Source of the DNA: Microbispora rosea
GTDB lineage: Bacteria; Actinomycetota; Actinomycetes; Streptosporangiales; Streptosporangiaceae
NCBI RefSeq assembly: GCF_900156315.1
Contig: NZ_FTNI01000026.1
Location: 1 to 64,000, forward strand
Reading direction: 5' to 3'
Length of the DNA: 64,000 nucleotides
The notes under the pieces were generated by a model that did no database searches, was not told where the DNA came from, and saw only the letters and a list, made by a program, of their open reading frames with translations. Of the stretch, positions 8,292 through 17,340 are shown one piece after another; the first letter of the stretch is position 1, and each line of letters opens with the position of its first letter. A program made the translations under genes and the position numbers.

Positions 8292-9287
8292 TCAGCCCGT
8301 GCGCTCGACGACGTAGTCGCACAGGGCGACCAGGGCCGTACGCGCGGGGATGTCGGGCAGGCCGGCGAGGGCGGCCTTGGCCCGGTCGATCCAGCGGGTG
8401 AGCTCCTCGCGGGCCTGGTCCATGGCCCGGTGGGCCCGCAGCAGCGTCAGCGTCTCCTCGACGTCCTGCTCGGCCACCGGCCCCGACAGCAGGATGCGCA
8501 GCCGGGCGTCGGCGGGGTCGTCGGAGGTCAGCGCGTACAGCACGGGAAGCGTGTGGACGCCCTCGCGCAGGTCGGTGCCGGGGGTCTTGCCCGAGTCGGC
8601 CGTGGGCGCGGCCACGTCGATGAGGTCGTCACCGAGCTGCCAGGCCACGCCGATCGCCTCGCAGGCGTCGGTCAGGCGCTCGACCACGTCGGCGGGGGCG
8701 CCGGCCAGCATGGCCCCGAAGCGGCCCGAGGTGGCGATGAGAGAGCCGGTCTTGTCGGCCAGCACGCTGATGTAGTGGGCGATCGCGTCGCCGCCCTCGG
8801 CGGGCCCGATCGTCTCGCGGATCTGGCCGCGCACCAGGCGGGAGAACGTGCGCGCCTGGATCCGGATGAGCTCGCTGCCGAGGTCGGCGAGGATCTCCGA
8901 CGCCTGGGCGAACAGGTAGTCGCCGGTGAGGATGGCCACGGTGTTGTCCCACCGGGCGTTGGCGGACGGGGAGCCCCGGCGCACCGGGGCCTCGTCCATC
9001 ACGTCGTCGTGGTAGAGCGTGGCTAGGTGGGTCAGCTCGATGACGACGGCCCCGGGCACGATGCCCGGGGCGTCCGGGTTTCCGAACTGGGCGGCCAGCA
9101 GCACGAGCATCGCCCGGAACCGCTTGCCACCCGCCTCGATGAGGTGCCTGGACGTCTGGGTGACGAAGGCGTCCTCACTCTCGACCGACGAGCGCAGCAG
9201 CTTCTCCACCGCCGCGAGCCCGCCCGCGAGATCGTCGGCCAGCCGCTCGTCTACGAGAGGAATGTCCACAACGGGCGGCGCGGCCAT
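8292..9287 (-). CDS. Polyprenyl diphosphate synthase (menaquinone side chain)
   Basis: A 331-residue trans-isoprenyl diphosphate synthase that condenses isopentenyl diphosphate onto an allylic primer to build the menaquinone tail. Both aspartate-rich motifs are present: DDVMD in TLYHDDVMDEAPVRRG and DDLID in WQLGDDLIDVA; GGKRFR marks the IPP-binding site. It matches the heptaprenyl/long-chain class, though product length cannot be read from sequence. ATG 9287 has AGGAG eight bases upstream. The reading frame is open far upstream through nuoN, but that part is an out-of-frame shadow. It lies 11 bases after nuoN, so quinone supply is co-transcribed with complex I. Confidence 0.9.
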   Translation of the reverse strand: MAAPPVVDIPLVDERLADDLAGGLAAVEKLLRSSVESEDAFVTQTSRHLIEAGGKRFRAMLVLLAAQFGNPDAPGIVPGAVVIELTHLATLYHDDVMDEAPVRRGSPSANARWDNTVAILTGDYLFAQASEILADLGSELIRIQARTFSRLVRGQIRETIGPAEGGDAIAHYISVLADKTGSLIATSGRFGAMLAGAPADVVERLTDACEAIGVAWQLGDDLIDVAAPTADSGKTPGTDLREGVHTLPVLYALTSDDPADARLRILLSGPVAEQDVEETLTLLRAHRAMDQAREELTRWIDRAKAALAGLPDIPARTALVALCDYVVERTG

Positions 9288-9298
9288 ACGGAGATCTC

Positions 9299-10852
9299 CT
9301 ATCGTACGAACAGGGATTGTGCAGCCGTGTGCGCAAGGTCCAGCACGGGCTGGGGGTAAACCCCGAGAACTACCGTAGCCAATGCCGCGATGCCGACGAC
9401 GGCCGCGGTCCCCCGCGAGGGCAGCACGACGGACGGACCGTCGGCGGCCGGGTCGCTGAAGAACATCAGCACGATCACACGCACGTAGAAGAACGCAGCG
9501 ATGGCCGAGGCCACCACACCGATGATGACCAGCGGCGTGGCGCCGTTGGCGACGGCGGCCTGGAAGACCGCGTACTTCCCGAAGAACCCGCTGGTCAGCG
9601 GGATGCCGGCGAAGGCCAGCAGGAAGAACGCGAACGTCCCGGCCAGCAGCGGCGAGCGCTTGCCGAGCCCGGCCCAGCGGGACAGGTGCCATGCCTCGCC
9701 GCCCGCGTCGCGCACCATCGTGACGATGGCGAACGCGCCCACCGTGGTGAAGCCGTACGCGACCAGGTAGAACAGCAGTCCGGACAGGGCCGAGGTGTTC
9801 TCCGCCTGGGTGTGGCCGGTGGCGATGACGCCGATGAGCAGGAAGCCGCCGTGCGCGATCGACGAGTAGGCGAGCATCCGCTTGATGTCGGTCTGCGTGA
9901 TCGCGAGGACCGCGCCGACCACCATCGTGAGAATCGCCACACCGTAGAGCACCGGGCGCCAGTCCCAGTCGAGGCCGCCGAGACCGACCCAGAACACCCG
10001 CAGCAGCGCGCCGAAGGCGGCCACCAGGGTGCCCGAGGCCATCAGCGCGGTGATGGGCGTGGGCGCGCCCTGGTAGACGTCCGGCTTCCACGCCTGGAAC
10101 GGCGCGGCGCCGATCTTGAAGAGCAGGCCGACGCCGAGCATGGCCGCGCCGATGTAGAGCAGCGTGTCCTGGCCGCCGACCGCGCCCAGCGCCTGGTTGA
10201 TCTTCGCGAGGTCGACCGAGCCTGCGTAGCCGTACAGCAGGGCCGTGCCGTACAGGAAGAAGGCCGAGGAGAACGCGCCGAGCAGGAAGTACTTGACCGC
10301 GGCCTCCTGCGACAGCAGGCGGCGGCGCCTGGCCAGGCCGCACAGCAGGTAGAGCGGCAGCGACATGACCTCGAGGGCGACGAACGCCACGAGCAGGTCG
10401 TTGGACGCGGGGAACAGCAGCATGCCGCCGACCGCGAACAGCAGCAGCGGATAGACCTCGGTGTGCGCGGCCCGCTCGACGAGCGACTGCTCCTCCTCGG
10501 CCGAGCCGGGCACCGCCGCCGCGGCGCCGACGAAGTGCTCCTCGTCCTTGATGAGCAGCACGCTCACGAAGGCGAGGATCAGGATCGTCCCCCAGATGAA
10601 CAGGGCCGGGCCGTCCACGGCCACCGCGCCCATCGCGGCGGGCTTGGTGGGCACGCCCTTGATCGCCTGCCAGACGGCCAGCGCGAACGCGCCGGCCAGC
10701 GACAGCAGCGTGAGCGGCAGGTGGATCGCCGAGCGCAGGTAGCGCGGGGCGAATGCCTCCACCAGCACGCCGACGATCGCCGCGCCGAAGACGACGAGTA
10801 TCGGCGCCAGCAGGGCGTACTCGATACTCGGCGCCTGAATGGTGCCGTTCAC
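9299..10852 (-). CDS. nuoN: NADH-quinone oxidoreductase subunit N
   Basis: An antiporter-like proton-pumping membrane subunit of complex I, 517 residues with about 14 transmembrane helices. The conserved lysine-bearing segments are visible, for example AAPFQAWKPDVYQGAP and TDIKRMLAYSSIAHGGF. The GTG start at 10852 shares a base with the nuoM stop (TAGTG), which fixes the start despite a longer open frame upstream. A charged loop of about 25 residues (KDEEHFVG...EEEQSLVE) near residue 110 separates helices. It is the last nuo gene, with the polyprenyl synthase gene 11 bases on. Confidence 0.95.
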   Translation of the reverse strand: MNGTIQAPSIEYALLAPILVVFGAAIVGVLVEAFAPRYLRSAIHLPLTLLSLAGAFALAVWQAIKGVPTKPAAMGAVAVDGPALFIWGTILILAFVSVLLIKDEEHFVGAAAAVPGSAEEEQSLVERAAHTEVYPLLLFAVGGMLLFPASNDLLVAFVALEVMSLPLYLLCGLARRRRLLSQEAAVKYFLLGAFSSAFFLYGTALLYGYAGSVDLAKINQALGAVGGQDTLLYIGAAMLGVGLLFKIGAAPFQAWKPDVYQGAPTPITALMASGTLVAAFGALLRVFWVGLGGLDWDWRPVLYGVAILTMVVGAVLAITQTDIKRMLAYSSIAHGGFLLIGVIATGHTQAENTSALSGLLFYLVAYGFTTVGAFAIVTMVRDAGGEAWHLSRWAGLGKRSPLLAGTFAFFLLAFAGIPLTSGFFGKYAVFQAAVANGATPLVIIGVVASAIAAFFYVRVIVLMFFSDPAADGPSVVLPSRGTAAVVGIAALATVVLGVYPQPVLDLAHTAAQSLFVR

Positions 10853-12357
10853 TACTGGCCCTCCTGAGCAACGGGTACGGCCGGCTTCGGGTCCGTGACG
10901 GAGACGCTCGACAGCGTGTCCTTCACGGCGGGGTTGATCACGTCGAGCAGCGGCTTGGGATAGAAGCCGAACACCAGCAGCAGCGCGACGAGCGGCGCCA
11001 CCACCCACTTCTCCCTGGCGTTGAGGTCGGGCAGCGACTTGACCGACTCGGCCGTCGGGCCGTTCATCGTCCGCTGGTACATCCACAGGATGTAGATCGC
11101 GGCGAGGATGACGCCGACCGTGGCGATCACCGCCGGGACGACGTACCGCTGGTAGGTGCCGGTCAGCACCATGAACTCGCTGACGAACGTGCTGAGACCG
11201 GGCAGCGAGAGGCTGGACAGACCGGCCACCAGGAACGTCCCGGCGAGGATCGGGGCCACCTTCTGCACGCCGCCGTAGTCGGCGATGAAGTGCGAGCCCC
11301 TGCGGTAGATGAGGAAGCCCGCGATCAGGAACAGCGCGCCGGTCGAGAAGCCGTGGTTGACCATGTAGAGCGTCGCGCCCGAGCCCGCGCTGGTGGTCAT
11401 CGCGAACACGCCCATCGCGATGAAGCCGAAGTGCGACACCGAGGTGTATGCGATGAGCCGCTTCATGTCGGTCTGCCCGATGGCCACGATCGCGCCGTAC
11501 ACGATGCCGATCACCGACAGCGTGATCACCAGCGGCGTGAAGAACTTCGCGGCGTCAGGGAAGAGCTCCAGGCAGAAGCGCAGCATGCCGTACGTGCCGA
11601 CCTTGTCCAGCACACCGACGAGCAGGACGGCCGCGCCGGCCGGAGCCTGGGCGGCGGCGTCCGGCAGCCAGGTGTGGAACGGCCACAGCGGCGCCTTGAT
11701 CGCGAAGGCGATGAAGAAGCCGAGGAACAGCCACTTCTGCGTCGTCACGTCCTGGATGGTCCCGACCAGGTCGGAGAACATGAACGTGCCCTTGCCGGCG
11801 ATCGTGTAGAGCGCGATCACCGCCACCAGCATCAGAAGCCCGCCGAACAGCGAGTACAGCAGGAACTTCACGGCCGCGTACGACCGCTGCGCCCCGCCGT
11901 ACGACCCGATCATGAAGTACATCGGGATCAGCATGGCTTCGAAGAAGACGTAGAAGAGGAAGACGTCGGTCGCCGCGAAGACGCCGATCATCATGGCCTC
12001 GAGCACGAGCAGCAGCGAGAAGTACGTCCGGACCGAGCGCTTGCCGGCCTCGGCGTCGTGCCACGAGGCGAGCACCACGATCGGCACGAGGATCACCGAC
12101 AGCAGGATCAGCACCAGGGCGATGCCGTCCACGGCGACGCCGTAGTGGACCCCGAACTGGGGAATCCAGTCGTACGTCTCGGCGAACTGGAACTTGTCGC
12201 CGTTCGGGCTGAACTGGACCGCCATGGCGACGGTCAGCGCCAGCACGATCAGCGACACCACGAGGGTGAACTGCTTGGCGAGCTTGTCGTTGCGGACAAG
12301 GGTCACGCCCAGCGCGCCGAGTACGGACACGCCCATCAGGGTTGAAAGCCAGGGCAT
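10852..12357 (-). CDS. nuoM: NADH-quinone oxidoreductase subunit M
   Basis: A proton-channel membrane subunit of complex I, 501 residues and about 14 helices. Typical motifs are FYVFFEAMLIPMYFMIG, KAPLWPFHTWLPDAAAQAP and TDMKRLIAYTSVSHFGF. ATG 12357 overlaps the nuoL stop by one base (TGATG), so the roughly 65-residue upward extension of the frame is not coding. The C-terminus overlaps nuoN. Confidence 0.96.
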   Translation of the reverse strand: MPWLSTLMGVSVLGALGVTLVRNDKLAKQFTLVVSLIVLALTVAMAVQFSPNGDKFQFAETYDWIPQFGVHYGVAVDGIALVLILLSVILVPIVVLASWHDAEAGKRSVRTYFSLLLVLEAMMIGVFAATDVFLFYVFFEAMLIPMYFMIGSYGGAQRSYAAVKFLLYSLFGGLLMLVAVIALYTIAGKGTFMFSDLVGTIQDVTTQKWLFLGFFIAFAIKAPLWPFHTWLPDAAAQAPAGAAVLLVGVLDKVGTYGMLRFCLELFPDAAKFFTPLVITLSVIGIVYGAIVAIGQTDMKRLIAYTSVSHFGFIAMGVFAMTTSAGSGATLYMVNHGFSTGALFLIAGFLIYRRGSHFIADYGGVQKVAPILAGTFLVAGLSSLSLPGLSTFVSEFMVLTGTYQRYVVPAVIATVGVILAAIYILWMYQRTMNGPTAESVKSLPDLNAREKWVVAPLVALLLVFGFYPKPLLDVINPAVKDTLSSVSVTDPKPAVPVAQEGQ

Positions 12358-14255
12358 CACAGGTTCCCTACGACGAGCCAGGCACCGGCCAGGACGGCGG
12401 CGCCCAGGAATATCGACAGCGCGTACGAGCGGACGAACCCGGTCTGGACCCTGCGCAGGCGCCCGGACGTGCCGCCGATGCCGGCGGCCAGGCCGTTCAC
12501 GAGGCCGTCGACGCCGCGGTTGTCGAAGAACACGGCCAGGCGGGTCAGCCACTGGCCGGGGCGCATGAACAGCGCCTCGTTCAGGGCGTCGCCGTACAGG
12601 TCACGACGGGCGAAGGTGGTGAGGAACGAGGCGCGCGGGGCCACCGCGGGCACCTCGGCCCTGCCGTACTTGACCCAGGCGAAGGCCGCGCCGATCGCGA
12701 CGAGCGCGAGCGTGACCAGACCGGTGAGGCTGAACGGGTGGAACGACGGCATCTCCTCCGGCGCGCCGACGGCCGGCGCGAGGAAGGTCATGAACCGGTT
12801 GCCCAGCACCAGGAACGCACCGAGCCCGATCGCGCCGATCGACAGGATGATCAGCGGCCAGGTCATGACGGCGGGCGACTCGTGCGGGTGGGCCGTGGGC
12901 TCCCAGCGCTTGGCGCCGAAGAACGTCATGAACACCAGGCGCGACATGTAGAAGCCGGTGATGCCCGCGCCGAGCACGGCCAGCCAGCCGAGGATCGCGT
13001 TGTGCTCCATCGCGGTCTCGATGATGCCGTCCTTGGTGAAGTAACCGGACAGCAGCGGGAACCCGATGATCGCCAGGTAGCCGATGAGGAACGTCACGAA
13101 CGTGACCGGCATGACCTTGCGCAGCGCACCGTACTTGCGCATGTCGACCTCGTCGTTCATGGCGTGCATGACCGAGCCCGCGCCGAGGAACATGTCGGCC
13201 TTGAAGAAGCCGTGCGTGATCAGGTGGGCGATCGCGAAGGCGTAGCCCACCGGGCCGATGCCCGCGGCGAGCACCATGTAGCCGATCTGCGACATCGTCG
13301 AACCGGCCAGCGCCTTCTTGATGTCGTCCTTGGCGGTACCGATGATCGCACCGGCGAGCAGCGTCGCGACGCCGACGATCGTCACCACGAGCTGCGCGGT
13401 CCCGGCGCCCTCGAAGATCGGGCCGGACCGGACGATCAGGTAGACGCCGGCGGTGACCATGGTCGCCGCGTGGATGAGGGCCGAGACCGGGGTCGGGCCC
13501 TCCATCGCGTCGAGGAGCCAGGACTGCAGCGGGAGCTGCGCCGACTTGCCGCAGGCGCCGACCAGCAGCAGCAGGCCGATCGCGGTGAGCGTGCCCGAGG
13601 ACGCCTTCGAGGCGTTCCCGAGGACGTCGCTGAAGGCCAGCGTGTGGAACGTCGCGAAGATCGTGAAGATGCCGATCAGCAGGCCGAAGTCACCGACGCG
13701 GTTGACGATGAACGCCTTCTTGGCCGCGGTCGCCGCCGAGGGCTTGTGCTGCCAGAACCCGATCAACAGGTAGGACGCGAGGCCGACGCCCTCCCAGCCG
13801 ACGAACAGGGCCACGTAGTTGTCGGCCAGCACCAGCAGGAGCATGGCCGCGACGAACAGGTTGAGGTAGGCGAAGAACCGCCGCCTGTTCGGGTCGTGCG
13901 CCATGTAGCCGATCGAGTAGATGTGGATCAGCGAGCCCACGAAGGTGATCAGCAGGCAGAACGAGATCGACAGCGGGTCGACCAGCAGGCCCACCTTCGC
14001 GAGGCCCGGGATGAAGTCGTACAGCTCGATCCCGCGGCGGCGCTCGCCGGGGGCGAAGCCGAGCAGCTGCGCGAACGACAGCGCCGCCACCACGAAGGAC
14101 GCGACGGCCATGAGCACGCCCAGCAGGTGGCCGAACTTGTCGGTCCTCCGGCCGCCAAGCAGGAGGACCGCCGCTCCCACCAGGGGCAGAGCGATCATGA
14201 GCCAGGCTGCTCCGATCGCTCCGCCGGAGTGCTGGATGATCTCAGCGGGTTCCAC
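12357..14255 (-). CDS. nuoL: NADH-quinone oxidoreductase subunit L
   Basis: The distal proton-channel subunit, 632 residues, with the long lateral helix near the C-terminus typical of NuoL. Motifs include GWEGVGLASYLLIGFW, DAMEGPTPVSALIHAATMV and HLITHGFFKADMFLGAGSV. The frame opens at GTG 14261, but that codon overlaps the AGAGG ribosome site. GTG 14255 is correctly spaced and is preferred. nuoK ends 9 bases upstream. Confidence 0.95.
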   Translation of the reverse strand: MEPAEIIQHSGGAIGAAWLMIALPLVGAAVLLLGGRRTDKFGHLLGVLMAVASFVVAALSFAQLLGFAPGERRRGIELYDFIPGLAKVGLLVDPLSISFCLLITFVGSLIHIYSIGYMAHDPNRRRFFAYLNLFVAAMLLLVLADNYVALFVGWEGVGLASYLLIGFWQHKPSAATAAKKAFIVNRVGDFGLLIGIFTIFATFHTLAFSDVLGNASKASSGTLTAIGLLLLVGACGKSAQLPLQSWLLDAMEGPTPVSALIHAATMVTAGVYLIVRSGPIFEGAGTAQLVVTIVGVATLLAGAIIGTAKDDIKKALAGSTMSQIGYMVLAAGIGPVGYAFAIAHLITHGFFKADMFLGAGSVMHAMNDEVDMRKYGALRKVMPVTFVTFLIGYLAIIGFPLLSGYFTKDGIIETAMEHNAILGWLAVLGAGITGFYMSRLVFMTFFGAKRWEPTAHPHESPAVMTWPLIILSIGAIGLGAFLVLGNRFMTFLAPAVGAPEEMPSFHPFSLTGLVTLALVAIGAAFAWVKYGRAEVPAVAPRASFLTTFARRDLYGDALNEALFMRPGQWLTRLAVFFDNRGVDGLVNGLAAGIGGTSGRLRRVQTGFVRSYALSIFLGAAVLAGAWLVVGNL

Positions 14256-14264
14256 GGCCACCTC

Positions 14265-14561
14265 TTAGTACTTCAGCAGGCTGACGTCGTCGACCGACGC
14301 GGACCTGCGGGTTCGGAAGATCGTCACGATGATGGCCAGGCCGATGACCACCTCGGCGGCGGCCACGATCATCACGAAGAACGCGATGAGCTGGCCGTCG
14401 AGGTTGCCGTTCTGCCGGGCGAAGGTGACGAACGCCAGGTTGCAGGCGTTGAGCATGAGCTCGACGCACATGAACACCACGATGGCGTTGCGCCGTACGA
14501 GCACGCCGACGCCGCCGATGGCGAACAGCAGCGCGGAGAGCACCAGGTAGTGCGTGGTCAC
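14265..14561 (-). CDS. nuoK: NADH-quinone oxidoreductase subunit K
   Basis: A 98-residue membrane subunit with three helices. The membrane glutamates of the central proton path are present in MCVELMLNACNL and AAAEVVIGLAI. The GTG start overlaps the nuoJ stop as GTGA. Length is normal for the family. Confidence 0.95.
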   Translation of the reverse strand: MTTHYLVLSALLFAIGGVGVLVRRNAIVVFMCVELMLNACNLAFVTFARQNGNLDGQLIAFFVMIVAAAEVVIGLAIIVTIFRTRRSASVDDVSLLKY

Positions 14562-15484
14562 TTGCCGTCCTCCTCGCTCAGGGACTCCCTCGGGGACTCA
14601 CCGCGCGGGCGGACGACCCGGCCCGCCACGACACTGTCTCCGACGCCGTCGTCGGGCATCGGCTCGGTGTCGGGGCCGCCGTCCCTGGCCTCCTCGGCCA
14701 CGGTGGGCGTGCTGTGGCCGTTCGCGTGCAGCGCGGCCTCCTCCTGCTCCAGCACCCGGGCGACCTCGGGAGACAGGATGCCCTGGGACTCCTCGTACCG
14801 GGCGATGTAGCGGTTGATCGACAGCGGAGAGACCGACCCGTCGGGCAGCAGCGCCGGCATGTCGATGGCGTTGTGCCGGGCGTAGGTGCCGGGGCCGGGC
14901 AGCGGCGCCGGGTTCTTGCCCGTCCTGCCGAAGGCGACGAAGCGCTGCCGGGACAGGTCCTTCTGGGTCGGCTTGGCCTCGGCGCGCTCCCGGTGCGCGA
15001 GCACCATCGCGCCGAGCGCCGCGGTGATCAGCAGCGCCGAGGTGACCTCGAAGGCGAACACGTGGCGCGTGAAGATCAGCTCGGCCAGGGAGGGCACGTT
15101 GCCCGCCTGCGTGGCGGCGGTCAGGCCCTTGGCGGAGCCGACCACCGCGTTGCCGATCCCGGCCGTGAGCAGGACGGCGAAGCCGAGCCCGCCCACGATG
15201 GCCCAGAACCGCTGTCCCCTGATCGTCTCCACGAGGGAGTCCGACGAGTCCACGCCCACGAGCATGAGCACGAACAGGAACAGCATCATGACCGCGCCGG
15301 TGTAGACGATGATCTGCACCGCCGCCAGGAACGGAGCGTCCTGCACCGCGTACAGCACCGCCAGCGAGAGCATGACGACGCCGAGCATGAGGGCCGAGTA
15401 GACGGCCCTGCGGCTGAAGACGAGTCCGAGCGCCGCGATCACCGAGATGACCGCGAGCACCCAGAACGTGATGGACTCACCCAT
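14558..15484 (-). CDS. nuoJ: NADH-quinone oxidoreductase subunit J with C-terminal extension
   Basis: The first about 170 residues are a standard NuoJ with five helices (RRAVYSALMLGVVMLSLA, VQIIVYTGAVMMLFLFV). After residue about 170 a hydrophilic tail of about 135 residues follows, which Escherichia coli NuoJ (184 residues) lacks. It includes SVSPLSINRYIARYEESQG and an acidic end; similar long tails are known in actinobacterial NuoJ. The tail probably faces the cytoplasm; its job is unknown. ATG 15484 overlaps the nuoI stop by eight bases. Confidence 0.94.
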   Translation of the reverse strand: MGESITFWVLAVISVIAALGLVFSRRAVYSALMLGVVMLSLAVLYAVQDAPFLAAVQIIVYTGAVMMLFLFVLMLVGVDSSDSLVETIRGQRFWAIVGGLGFAVLLTAGIGNAVVGSAKGLTAATQAGNVPSLAELIFTRHVFAFEVTSALLITAALGAMVLAHRERAEAKPTQKDLSRQRFVAFGRTGKNPAPLPGPGTYARHNAIDMPALLPDGSVSPLSINRYIARYEESQGILSPEVARVLEQEEAALHANGHSTPTVAEEARDGGPDTEPMPDDGVGDSVVAGRVVRPRGESPRESLSEEDGK

Positions 15485-15992
15485 TGCTTCGACCCAACCG
15501 GTAGTAGTCCTCTTCGGTCTCGCCGAGGCGCATCGGGTGGGGCGGCTGCTCCATGCCCGGTCCGAGCGGCGCGAGGAGCATCTCCTTGGTGTAGATCAGC
15601 GACTCGCGGCTGGAGTCGGCGAGCTCGTACTCGTTGGTCATCGTGAGCGCCCGGGTGGGGCACGCCTCGATGCACAGCCCGCAGAGGATGCAGCGCAGGT
15701 AGTTGATCTGGTAGACGCGGCCGTACCTCTCACCCGGCGAGAAACGCTCCTCGTCGGTGTTGTCGCCGCCCTCGACGTAGATGGCGTCCGCCGGGCAGGC
15801 CCAGGCGCACAGCTCGCAGCCGACGCACTTCTCCAGTCCGTCGGGCCACCGGTTCAGCTGGTGCCGCCCGTGGAAACGCGGCGCGGTGGGCCGCTTCTCC
15901 TCGGGATAGTTGGTGGTCACCGGCTTCTTGAACATGTGGTGGAAGGTGACGCCGAATCCCTTGATCGGGTTCAGCCAATCAGTTGCTCCCAC
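15477..15992 (-). CDS. nuoI: NADH-quinone oxidoreductase subunit I
   Basis: The 171-residue ferredoxin-like subunit carrying clusters N6a and N6b on the electron path to quinone. Both 4Fe-4S motifs are intact: CVGCELCAWACPADAI and CILCGLCIEACPTRAL. GTG 15992 has GGAGG six bases upstream, lying inside the end of nuoH. The gene overlaps nuoH by 14 bases and nuoJ by eight. Confidence 0.96.
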   Translation of the reverse strand: MGATDWLNPIKGFGVTFHHMFKKPVTTNYPEEKRPTAPRFHGRHQLNRWPDGLEKCVGCELCAWACPADAIYVEGGDNTDEERFSPGERYGRVYQINYLRCILCGLCIEACPTRALTMTNEYELADSSRESLIYTKEMLLAPLGPGMEQPPHPMRLGETEEDYYRLGRSNG

Positions 15993-17340
15993 TGGTCACC
16001 TCCTTGGCGGCGTCGGAATTGAGACGCGCGGCGGGCACGGCTCCGTGGTAATGCGGGGCGTCGAGCGGCGGCACCGGGAACCCGCCCGCGGACGGCTCCT
16101 CGCGCAGCTGCTCGAACTCCTCCTCGATCGCGGCGGCCTTGGCCTCCCTGCGGCGCTGGTTGACGGTGTCGAACCGCAGCCAGATCGCGAGGGCCCCGAT
16201 GATGACCACAGCACCGATGGTCATGATGATCGCCCGGTTGCTGTCCGGCATCCGGAGCGCCTTGAACGTGGCGGCCAGGAGGATCCAGGCCAGGTTGAGC
16301 GGGATCAGCACCTTCCAGCCGAAGGCCATCAGCTGGTCGTACCGGACCCGCGGCAGCGAGGCGCGGACCCAGACGAAGAAGCCGAAGGCGATGACCAGCT
16401 TGATGAAGAACCACAGCATCGGCCACCAGCCGGAGTTCGCGCCGTCCCACAGGGAGATCGGCCACGGGGCCCGCCAGCCGCCGAAGAACAGCGTGATCGC
16501 CATCGCCGAGACCGTGAAGACGTTCACATACTCGGCGAGCATGAACATCGCGAACTTCAGCGAGGAGGAGTACTCGGTGTGGAAGCCGCCGACCAGCTCG
16601 CCCTCGCCCTCGGGGAGGTCGAAGGGCACGCGGTTCGTCTCACCCAGCATCGTGATCGCGTAGATCAGGAAGGACGGGATCAGCGAGACCACGTACCAGG
16701 ACGGCGCCGGGATGGACAGTCCGAGGATGTCCCAGGTGCCGCCACTAGCCTGCTTCGCCACGATCTCCGAGGTGGACAGCGTGCCCGCCTGGAGGAACAC
16801 CGCGACGAACGACAGGCCCATCGCGATCTCGTACGACACCACCTGGGCGGCCGAGCGCAGACCGCCCAGCACGGCGTACGGCGACCGGGAGCCCCACCCG
16901 GCGAGCACGACGCCGTAGACGCCGATCGAGGCGGTGGCCAGGACCAGCAGGACCGCGACCGGCAGGTCGGTGAGCTGCAGCGGCGTCTTGTGGCCGAACA
17001 TCCACACCATCGGCCCGAACGGCACGACGGAGAAGGCGAGGAAGGCCGGGACGGCGATGATGACCGGGGCAAGGAAGTAGATCACCTTGTCCACGGTGCG
17101 CGGCATGAGGTCTTCCTTGAGGCCCATCTTCAGGCCGTCGGCGACCGTCTGCAGCAGGCCGAACTTACCTGCGCGGTTGGGGCCGTAGCGGTGCTGCATG
17201 CGCGAGATGAGCTTGCGCTCGGTCCACACGCCCATCAGCACGCCCAGCATCAGGAACACGAAGATCGCGACGGCCTTGATGATCGTGATCCACAGTGGAT
17301 CGTGGCCGAAGTCGCTCAGCGTGGGTCCGGGGTTGTTCAC
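15979..17340 (-). CDS. nuoH: NADH-quinone oxidoreductase subunit H
   Basis: The membrane subunit forming the quinone chamber with NuoB and NuoD, 453 residues and eight helices. WTERKLISRMQHRYGPNRAG and ETNRVPFDLPEGEGELV are hallmark loops. A polar C-terminal tail of about 70 residues is rich in charged and Pro residues. GTG 17340 overlaps the nuoG stop as GTGA, so the open frame before it is not used. Confidence 0.95.
   Translation of the reverse strand: MNNPGPTLSDFGHDPLWITIIKAVAIFVFLMLGVLMGVWTERKLISRMQHRYGPNRAGKFGLLQTVADGLKMGLKEDLMPRTVDKVIYFLAPVIIAVPAFLAFSVVPFGPMVWMFGHKTPLQLTDLPVAVLLVLATASIGVYGVVLAGWGSRSPYAVLGGLRSAAQVVSYEIAMGLSFVAVFLQAGTLSTSEIVAKQASGGTWDILGLSIPAPSWYVVSLIPSFLIYAITMLGETNRVPFDLPEGEGELVGGFHTEYSSSLKFAMFMLAEYVNVFTVSAMAITLFFGGWRAPWPISLWDGANSGWWPMLWFFIKLVIAFGFFVWVRASLPRVRYDQLMAFGWKVLIPLNLAWILLAATFKALRMPDSNRAIIMTIGAVVIIGALAIWLRFDTVNQRRREAKAAAIEEEFEQLREEPSAGGFPVPPLDAPHYHGAVPAARLNSDAAKEVTSGSN

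Noticed and set aside
9317..10867. 516-codon plus-strand frame opposite nuoN
   Set aside because: Low-complexity antisense frame with no recognisable domain.
8292..10871. A single 859-codon minus-strand gene covering nuoN and the polyprenyl synthase
   Set aside because: Only the last 331 codons have domain homology; the upstream part is nuoN in the wrong frame. ATG 9287 has its own ribosome site.
12342..14810. Very long plus-strand frame (over 800 codons) opposite nuoL-nuoJ
   Set aside because: It is antisense to well-identified nuo genes and is low-complexity charged sequence, as expected from the third-position GC of the real genes.
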